Shown: positions 1 through 4,484 of the stretch, in pieces
Layout: every line of letters begins with the position of its first letter
Numbering within the stretch: position 1 is the first letter of the stretch
NCBI GenBank assembly: GCA_007124105.1
Contig: SLFT01000159.1
Coordinates: forward strand, 1-7,728
Reading direction: 5' to 3'
DNA from: Candidatus Hydrogenedentota bacterium
Lineage (GTDB): Bacteria > Hydrogenedentota > Hydrogenedentia > Hydrogenedentales > CAITNO01
DNA: 7,728 bases
Notes under the pieces: model-generated
Told to the model about the DNA's origin: nothing
What the model saw: only the letters and a program-made list of their open reading frames with translations
The model's database searches: none
Program-made: the position numbers and the translations under genes

Positions 1-53
1 CACAGGCGCGGATACAGCACATGCTTGCTTCGGGCAAGCCGCTGCGCAACTAG
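1..53 (+). CDS. C-terminal end of a probable 3-hydroxyacyl-CoA dehydrogenase / enoyl-CoA hydratase (partial)
   Basis: Only the last 16 codons are inside the window, read in the frame that starts at base 3 and ends with TAG at 51-53. The peptide is QARIQHMLASGKPLRN. From memory, a tail of the form RI-x-HML-x-x-GKPLRN resembles the C-terminus of FadN/FadB-type 3-hydroxyacyl-CoA dehydrogenases. These enzymes hydrate enoyl-CoA and oxidise 3-hydroxyacyl-CoA with NAD, directly before the thiolase step. The thiolase gene begins only 21 bases downstream behind a strong ribosome binding site, which fits a fadN-fadA or fadB-fadA type operon. The assignment rests on a short tail plus context, so it is an inference; any other gene co-transcribed with fadA remains possible. 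Confidence 0.55.
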   Translation, partial: QARIQHMLASGKPLRN

Positions 54-74
54 TCCAAAAGGAGGATTGACGAT

Positions 75-1241
75 ATGGAAAACGTATATGTAGTATCAGC
101 CGTACGCACGGCTGTAGGCCGGTCGAGAGCCGGCAGCGCCATCGCCCATGTGCGCCCGGACGATCTCGCCGCCGCCGCAATTAAAGAAGCGGTGAACCGC
201 GCGGGCGTTCCGGCGGAACGCCTCCAGGATTGTGTCATCGGTTGCGCTTTTCCCGAGGCGGAATCGGGTATGAACGTGGGCCGCATGGCCCTGCTTGGCG
301 CGGGACTGCCCGACACCATTTCAGGAGAAACGTTGAATCGCTTTTGCTCTTCAGGATTGGAGACCATGGCGACAGTGGGCGCCAAGATCGAATGTGGCAT
401 GCTTAATGCGGCCATCGCCGGCGGCACCGAGTCCATGAGCATCATTCCTATGGGCGGCAACAAACTGCTGCCGAACCCCTCGCTGGTGAAATCAAACCCG
501 CGCGCGTACACGAGCATGGGTCAGTGCGCCGACAACGTGGCGAATGATTTCAATATCACACGCGAAGAGTGCGACGAGTGGGCCGTACGCAGCAACAAAC
601 TGGCTTCCGAAGCCATTGAAAAAGGCTATTTCAAGGAGCAGATTGTACCGCTCGAAGTGATGGGACCTAATGGCAAGACGTATACCTTCGACACGGATGA
701 AGGCCCGCGTCCCGGCACAACCCTCGAGGGGTTGGCCAAACTGCGTCCCGCGTTCGCCGGTCCAGGCGGCAAAGGCGTGGCCACCGCGGGCAACTCGAGT
801 CAAACCAGCTGCGGCGCGGCCGCGACCGTACTGGTGAGCAAGGCCGTGTTGGACGAACTTGGCCTGAAGCCGTTGGCGAAGCTGCGCGGTTATGCCGTGG
901 GCGCGGGCGATCCCGGTTATCTGGGGCCCGCCCAGGTGCCCGCCATCGAGGACGCGCTGAAACAGGCGGGCATCACGTTGGCCGACATTGGTCTGGTCGA
1001 ATGCAACGAAGCCTTTGCTTCGCAAACCCTGTACGTAATCAAGACCATGAACATTAACCCGGATATCGTTAATGTGAATGGCGGCGCCATTGCGCTTGGC
1101 CATCCACTGGGCGCTACCGGCGCGAAACTTGCCACGCAGCTGATTCACGACATGAAGCGGCTTGGCAAAAAATGGGGTCTTGAGACCATGTGTATCGGCG
1201 GCGGCATGGGCGCTGCCGGCGTGTTCGAACTGTGCGACTAG
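75..1241 (+). CDS. fadA: acetyl-CoA C-acyltransferase (3-ketoacyl-CoA thiolase, FadA type)
   Basis: This thiolase cleaves 3-ketoacyl-CoA with free CoA to give acetyl-CoA and a shortened acyl-CoA, the last step of fatty-acid beta-oxidation in the cytoplasm. Its 388 residues match the usual family length of about 390. The N-terminal thiolase domain covers about residues 4-258 and the C-terminal domain about 265-387. Catalytic features are the nucleophile Cys91 in NRFCSSGLE, NEAF at 311-314, His343 in the GHPLGATGAK motif, and the second catalytic Cys373 in CIGGGMGAAG. GCAFPEAESGMNVGR (57-70) and AGGTESMSIIPMGGNK (115-130) resemble FadA-type degradative thiolases more than biosynthetic acetoacetyl-CoA thiolases. 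The start is set by the near-perfect Shine-Dalgarno AAAGGAGG at 58-65, nine bases before the ATG. One oddity is residue 246 in SSQTSCGAAA, where a Cys replaces the Asp normal in the SDGAAA motif. Transcription probably ends at the hairpin just downstream. Confidence 0.95.
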   Translation: MENVYVVSAVRTAVGRSRAGSAIAHVRPDDLAAAAIKEAVNRAGVPAERLQDCVIGCAFPEAESGMNVGRMALLGAGLPDTISGETLNRFCSSGLETMATVGAKIECGMLNAAIAGGTESMSIIPMGGNKLLPNPSLVKSNPRAYTSMGQCADNVANDFNITREECDEWAVRSNKLASEAIEKGYFKEQIVPLEVMGPNGKTYTFDTDEGPRPGTTLEGLAKLRPAFAGPGGKGVATAGNSSQTSCGAAATVLVSKAVLDELGLKPLAKLRGYAVGAGDPGYLGPAQVPAIEDALKQAGITLADIGLVECNEAFASQTLYVIKTMNINPDIVNVNGGAIALGHPLGATGAKLATQLIHDMKRLGKKWGLETMCIGGGMGAAGVFELCD

Positions 1242-1273
1242 CGTTACACGTCTGAACAGCTGAACAACAAAGC

Positions 1274-1307
1274 AACGGGCGCCGTGGAAATCCGCGGCGC
1301 CCGTTTT
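1274..1307 (+). terminator. Rho-independent terminator after fadA
   Basis: An 11-bp perfect G+C-rich stem (1274-1284 with 1295-1305) starts 32 bases after the fadA stop. It extends inward through a T-G wobble and two G-C pairs to leave an AAAT loop at 1288-1291. The 3' arm runs into TTTT at 1304-1307 and then CTT, the classical U-tract. It ends the beta-oxidation transcript. Read from the other strand the same hairpin is followed by a broken T-rich run (GCTTTGTTGTT), so it may also work weakly for the convergent lipoprotein gene. Confidence 0.9.
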
Positions 1308-1350
1308 CTTCGTAATTGTTGAGGACGTACAAAAGCCGTGTACTACGTCT

Positions 1351-1953
1351 CTACAATACTGTAAACTGCGCTTGCGAGGAAACCGCTGAGCGTGCGGTGC
1401 GCACCACGGTTACGATGGTGTATTGACCCGGATCAAGGTTGCTGGGCAACCGGAACGGCTGCGAGCTGACCCAGGTGCCGTCCTCGCGCGTGAAGGTGTG
1501 GGTGGACACGTCGGCAATCATGCGTTCGCCACGCATCAGTGAGCGCTGTTCGCTGACCTCGACGCCGCCGCCTGTTCCGAGCAGCGCATATTGTATGCTC
1601 GCGTCGGCCATTTCTCCGGGCCGTACGTTGGCGGGCAGCACTTCACTGCGCTCGAGCGTAAGCATTTCGCCCTGCGCGGGGGTGTAGTTATATTCCGCCT
1701 CTGTTTCCGCGCGGCTGCGCATGCGGCGCGCCTTGATGTCGTGAGCCACCAGACCGATAGCGCCGCCCACGAGCCCGCCGATGACGGCGCCCTCGACGGT
1801 TCGTCCGCTCTGATGGCCAATGATGCCGCCTGCGACGGCGCCCGTGCCCGCGCCCAGCCCTGCCGCTTCGCCATAGGTTTCACACCCGGCCATCATTACG
1901 CCAAGGCATCCGACCAGTCCAAGGGAAATCCAGAATGTTGCTCGCTGACTCAT
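1351..1953 (-). CDS. glycine-zipper lipoprotein with a beta-rich C-terminal part
   Basis: The product is a 200-residue predicted lipoprotein. Residues 1-23 form a signal peptide (R4, hydrophobic stretch 7-22), and MAGC (21-24) is a lipobox with Cys24 as the lipidated residue. Glu25 at +2 is not an inner-membrane retention signal, so outer-membrane sorting is likely. Residues 28-70 are a glycine zipper rich in GxxxG-like spacing (GAGTGAVAGGIIG, then GAVIGGLVGGAIG), as in the Gly-zipper/YMGG-like and SlyB-like outer-membrane lipoprotein families. A basic linker (74-82) leads to residues 95-200, which alternate like beta strands and contain NVRPGE and LDPGQYTI turns suggestive of an Ig-like or FlgD-like fold. 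The reading frame extends upstream to 2064, but ATG at 1953 is chosen because AAGGAG precedes it by 6 bases and the signal peptide begins there. It is convergent with fadA and divergent from the sigma gene. Its exact role is unknown; zipper lipoproteins are often linked to envelope stress or integrity. Confidence 0.85.
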   Translation of the reverse strand: MSQRATFWISLGLVGCLGVMMAGCETYGEAAGLGAGTGAVAGGIIGHQSGRTVEGAVIGGLVGGAIGLVAHDIKARRMRSRAETEAEYNYTPAQGEMLTLERSEVLPANVRPGEMADASIQYALLGTGGGVEVSEQRSLMRGERMIADVSTHTFTREDGTWVSSQPFRLPSNLDPGQYTIVTVVRTARSAVSSQAQFTVL

Positions 1954-1959
1954 ACTCTT

Positions 1960-1965
1960 CTCCTT
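1960..1965 (-). promoter_or_regulatory. ribosome binding site of the glycine-zipper lipoprotein gene
   Basis: AAGGAG on the minus strand lies 6 bases before the ATG at 1953. It decides the start against the in-frame upstream start at 2064, which would put 37 charged and mixed residues before a clear lipoprotein signal peptide. Confidence 0.8.
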
Positions 1966-1989
1966 ACGTTGCGGCGTAACCGCTGTTAC
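1964..1989 (-). promoter_or_regulatory. possible pair of mutually exclusive hairpins in the lipoprotein leader
   Basis: Read on the minus strand, GTAAC (1985-1989) can pair with GTTAC (1976-1980) across the tetraloop AGCG. The segment TTACG (1975-1979) can instead pair with CGTAA (1964-1968) across a 6-base loop. The two pairings share bases 1976-1979, so only one can form. The second arm overlaps the AA of the AAGGAG ribosome binding site. Both stems have only 5 bp, so a switch is speculative and chance is a real alternative. Confidence 0.25.
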
Positions 1990-2283
1990 AATCCATTTCC
2001 TGGCTTCGTCTACCTGAAAGATCAGGCGAATGACGCTTATGCTTACTAGACGACGCACAAACACGACTATTCACAACAACAATAAACCGAAGTTTCTGCA
2101 CATATATTCCCTGTATTCATGATGGAATGAAACAAAACGCGTTGCCCGAGGTATATCAATACAGTTATATTGTACCTGCCGACGAAGAATGATGTCCTGG
2201 AAGAAGGAATAAACCTCTTTTCTGAACGGGTAATGGTACAGGAAGGAATCTTTTATTGTGTGGCGCGTTATATGATAGGATAC

Positions 2284-2308
2284 GTGTTCGGGCCAGGGTC
2301 GGGAACAC
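2284..2308. repeat. inverted repeat GTGTTC-N13-GAACAC upstream of the sigma gene
   Basis: Two perfect 6-base arms (2284-2289 and 2303-2308) are separated by 13 bases and lie 48 bases before the first possible sigma start. The arms are 19 bp apart centre to centre, close to two helical turns, so a dimeric regulator could bind both on one face of the DNA. The right arm also contains GGAAC (2302-2306), the core of many ECF -35 elements, but no matching -10 follows at 15-17 bp. Confidence 0.35.
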
Positions 2309-2355
2309 AAGAAGTATTCGCCAATTAAGTATGACAAAGTCTGTCAACACACATA

Positions 2356-3045
2356 ATGTTGAAGAAGAGCCAAAACACGTGCAACGCAATGGGTGGCATC
2401 ACGCTGTCATTGTTAACCTTTCCAGATGGGAGTGCGTTTCCAAAAGTGCAACACAAACAATCAACAGAATTTGAATCGCTGAACGACAAGGAGCTCGCGC
2501 TTGCCCTTAAATCAGGCGATTTAAGCGCTTTTGATGAAATCGTGCGACGATATCAGGGGCGCGTATACGCTGCGGCCTACCGCGTTACCGGCAATCGTGA
2601 GGACGCGCTTGATGTGGCCCAGGAATCGTTAATGAAGGCGTACAGAAAGATTGACGCCTGGCAGCCGACAGGCGGGTTCCTCTCCTGGTTGTTGCGATTG
2701 ACAACGAACCAGGCGATAGACCATATCCGGCGTCGCAACCGTAGACGCCAGGAACGACTTGATGACGCTTTTCGGAATGAAAGCGAGGGCGCCCCTGTCG
2801 AGCCTACGGTTGTGGATACGGAAGACGCGGTGTACGCCAATGAGATTGACGCGCGTATTCGCGCTTCGCTCGTGGTGTTGTCGCCCATGCAGCGAACCGT
2901 GTTTGTGTTGCGCCATTTTGAAGGCTTTTCCCTGGCCGAGATAGCAGAAAATTTGAACTGCACCGTGGGCAGCGTAAAGGTTCATCTATTTCGCGCCATG
3001 AAGAAGTTGCGCAACGAACTGCGTGATTTCGCATCGAATATGTGA
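2356..3045 (+). CDS. RNA polymerase ECF-type sigma factor (RpoE-like, sigma-70 family)
   Basis: This is an alternative sigma factor that would direct RNA polymerase to a dedicated promoter set. In the 229-residue form, region 2 spans about 48-128: DLSAFDEIVRRYQ (55-67), DALDVAQESLMKAYRK (83-98) for core binding, and SWLLRLTTNQAIDHIRRRNR (110-129) for -10 recognition. An acidic linker (132-165) leads to region 4 at about 170-222, with LSPMQRTVFVLRHFEGFSLAEIAENL and the recognition helix TVGSVKVHLFRAMKKLR. Regions 1 and 3 are absent, as in ECF factors. The start is uncertain. ATG 2356 and ATG 2389 lack a Shine-Dalgarno, and residues 1-30 look unlike sigma sequence. GTG 2446, 13 bases after GGGAG (2428-2432), would give 199 residues, the usual ECF size. 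The next gene encodes a probable membrane anti-sigma partner 122 bp downstream, suggesting post-translational control. ECF subgroup and targets are unknown. Confidence 0.92.
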   Translation: MLKKSQNTCNAMGGITLSLLTFPDGSAFPKVQHKQSTEFESLNDKELALALKSGDLSAFDEIVRRYQGRVYAAAYRVTGNREDALDVAQESLMKAYRKIDAWQPTGGFLSWLLRLTTNQAIDHIRRRNRRRQERLDDAFRNESEGAPVEPTVVDTEDAVYANEIDARIRASLVVLSPMQRTVFVLRHFEGFSLAEIAENLNCTVGSVKVHLFRAMKKLRNELRDFASNM

Positions 3046-3092
3046 ATGATTGCAGGGGTTGCGTGACGCTTCCGGGACTGGCTGTTATCTGA

Positions 3093-3108
3093 GCAGGCAG
3101 GCGCCTGC
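3093..3108 (+). promoter_or_regulatory. G+C-rich hairpin between sigma and membrane-partner genes
   Basis: GCAGGC (3093-3098), loop AGGC and GCCTGC (3103-3108) form a 6-bp all-G/C-rich stem with a tetraloop. GCAGGC is repeated at 3097-3102, making 3097-3108 a perfect 12-base palindrome as DNA. No T-tract follows, so it is not a standard terminator. It could lower or stabilise expression of the downstream partner relative to sigma, or be a protein site; no function is shown. Confidence 0.3.
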
Positions 3109-3167
3109 GGAGTGTACGTGATGTTAAGAAGTGTAGCACAATTACTTGTAATGGAGTAGCAGTTACT

Positions 3168-4265
3168 ATGTGGAAACGTTTTTCTTCTCCTTGGGGACTG
3201 TGGCGCTGTCATCGTGCGCAACGGGAGGGGGGTATACTCATGGCGAAGGCGACTTACGAGTCCTTGACCCGCGATGAACAGTCGCGCCTTGACAGCATTT
3301 TCCGTGAATGTCCTCACCTGAAAGAAGAACAGAATAAGTTTATTTCTTTCGCCGAAATATTTCGCGTTTCTGAAGATGTGTTGCCTTTTGATTTATCTGC
3401 GCGTATCGCCCATAGGCTTGCGCAACCGTCGCCCGCAGTTTTATGGCATCGGCGTCCGGGCGTTTACGCGGCGGTTATTGCCACAGTGCTTTTGATGGTG
3501 GGCATTTACACAGGCGTGATGCTTACCGACGTTCATAAGGTGAGCAATGTACACCCAATGGCCACGGCGCCTGATGTCATGCCATTGGCCGAGACCGGGT
3601 CGGCGCCCAACAGCGGCGACTTGTCCGTTGTATTGGCAAAAGCGGAGGGTTTTGTTGCATCCGGGCAAGGGGACAAGGCTGCGGGGTTACTGCGGGACGC
3701 GGTGGAGCAACACCGGGATGCGTCGCGTATGGGCGAGGCATTGCAGTTACTGGCCGATATTGAGTATAGACAGTTGCAGCAGTATGATCGCGCTTTTGTT
3801 GCGTATGACAGATTGTATGCTTCCTATCCGGATACCTTTTCCTCACGTCCAGAGAATGAGGTGCATTATGGTCTTCTCGCGGAGACGAAAGATGAAAACT
3901 ATGAGCCGCTGCGCCGTCTTTATGAGGCCAGCGATAACACAGTCAACGGATTTAATACGCTGGAAACATTGATTACAAGGTATCCCAACACAAGTCTGGC
4001 AAGCGCTGCCGTGAATGAAATGCGTACGCTTGTGAAAGGCGCGTCGGGCTCTCGTGATTTGAGCATCGTCGAGAAACTGGAACTGGTGCGCGATCGTTGC
4101 TCAGACACGGTGGCTGTTGCCCAGGTGGATTTGATGCTTGGCAGGCACTACTGGGATGATCTGAACGATCGCGTATGCGCCATGGAGGCGTATACCCGCG
4201 CAGCCGGCAGCGATCATGTTGTGTTGTCTCATCAGGCTCATGAAGCGTTGAGTCGCATGGAGTAG
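3168..4265 (+). CDS. single-pass membrane protein with periplasmic TPR-like domain, putative anti-sigma factor
   Basis: The product has 365 residues. Residues 1-98 are cytoplasmic, about 99-120 (VYAAVIATVLLMVGIYTGVML) is one membrane helix, and 121-365 should be extracytoplasmic. The soluble part has TPR-like helices: AEGFVASGQGDKAAGLLRDAV (159-179) and QYDRAFVAYDRLYASYPDTF (205-224) of the BamD/YbgF-like kind, TLETLITRYPNTSLASAAV (264-282), and a final pair at 320-365. Position behind an ECF sigma gene, and this topology, suggest an anti-sigma factor that holds sigma at the membrane until the TPR domain senses a signal. Residues 11-55 faintly recall the zf-HC2 layout (RCH at 13-15, then LTRDEQSRLDSIFRECPHL), but most zinc ligands are missing. 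ATG 3168 follows GGAG by 11 bases and keeps this segment. ATG 3240, behind GGGAGGGGGG (3223-3232), would give 341 residues. It could instead be an unrelated TPR membrane protein. Confidence 0.7.
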   Translation: MWKRFSSPWGLWRCHRAQREGGILMAKATYESLTRDEQSRLDSIFRECPHLKEEQNKFISFAEIFRVSEDVLPFDLSARIAHRLAQPSPAVLWHRRPGVYAAVIATVLLMVGIYTGVMLTDVHKVSNVHPMATAPDVMPLAETGSAPNSGDLSVVLAKAEGFVASGQGDKAAGLLRDAVEQHRDASRMGEALQLLADIEYRQLQQYDRAFVAYDRLYASYPDTFSSRPENEVHYGLLAETKDENYEPLRRLYEASDNTVNGFNTLETLITRYPNTSLASAAVNEMRTLVKGASGSRDLSIVEKLELVRDRCSDTVAVAQVDLMLGRHYWDDLNDRVCAMEAYTRAAGSDHVVLSHQAHEALSRME

Positions 4266-4418
4266 CATGCAACCGGAGACGCGGTATGTTTGTCCTCGGC
4301 GCCTGGAGGCGGGCGCAACGTATGGCGGCGTAGCGGACGCGACACGGTCTTTTTTCGCGGGTGGGGTGCGCAGCGTATTTTCTTGTGAAAGTGTGATGCG
4401 TCCGCAGTTTTCTCAAAG

Positions 4419-4448
4419 TTGCCGACTTTTCCCCGGACGTGTTACCAT
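4419..4448 (+). promoter_or_regulatory. possible sigma-70 type promoter with extended -10 for pilB-pilC
   Basis: TTGCCG (4419-4424) and TACCAT (4443-4448) are separated by 18 bp, and TG at 4440-4441 supplies an extended -10 motif. Each hexamer matches consensus at 4 of 6 positions. The expected start of transcription, near 4455, leaves a leader of about 30 bases before the GTG start, including the ribosome binding site. The rest of the 219-bp spacer 4266-4484 shows no convincing terminator for the upstream gene: TTTTTT at 4350-4355 has only a 3-4 bp stem before it. Read-through from the sigma operon is therefore possible. Confidence 0.35.
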
Positions 4449-4469
4449 TTCAGTGTGGTTTGCAATCGT

Positions 4470-4475
4470 AAGGAG
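4470..4475 (+). promoter_or_regulatory. ribosome binding site that sets the GTG start of pilB
   Basis: AAGGAG lies nine bases before GTG 4485, ideal spacing. The longer in-frame start ATG 4419 has no Shine-Dalgarno and would add 22 residues unlike the family's N-terminus. Confidence 0.85.
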
Positions 4476-4484
4476 CATGTCTGC

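Larger units (their letters stand above)
1954..2355. other. A+T-richer divergent intergenic region between lipoprotein and sigma genes
   Basis: About 400 bp without a credible gene. G+C over 2041-2340 is about 43% by hand count, well below the flanking coding DNA. It should hold the promoters of both divergent genes. The plus strand has TATGAT at 2271-2276, a good -10-like hexamer but without a recognisable -35 at 16-18 bp. Two dyads are present: an imperfect A+T-rich hairpin at 2149-2177 (AGGTA, bulge TAT, CAATA, loop CAGTTA, TATTG, TACCT), and the GTGTTC/GAACAC repeat listed separately. Open frames here start without a ribosome binding site and have no recognisable product. Confidence 0.6.

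Noticed and set aside
492..1148. Minus-strand open frame (218 codons) opposite fadA
   Set aside because: Antisense to a complete thiolase, with low-complexity composition typical of a shadow frame.
2071..2337. Minus-strand open frame (88 codons) in the divergent spacer
   Set aside because: It needs a TTG start without a Shine-Dalgarno, lies in A+T-rich regulatory DNA, and its product looks random.
2302..2340. ECF-type promoter GGAAC with GTC for sigma autoregulation
   Set aside because: The next GTC is about 32 bases after GGAAC, far from the 15-17 bp needed; no -10 element lies at the right distance.
4415..4430. Small hairpin AAAGT-TGCCG-ACTTT with TTTT as terminator after the membrane-partner gene
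   Set aside because: Only 5 bp and A+T-rich, 150 bases after the stop, and overlapping the better-supported promoter-like elements.
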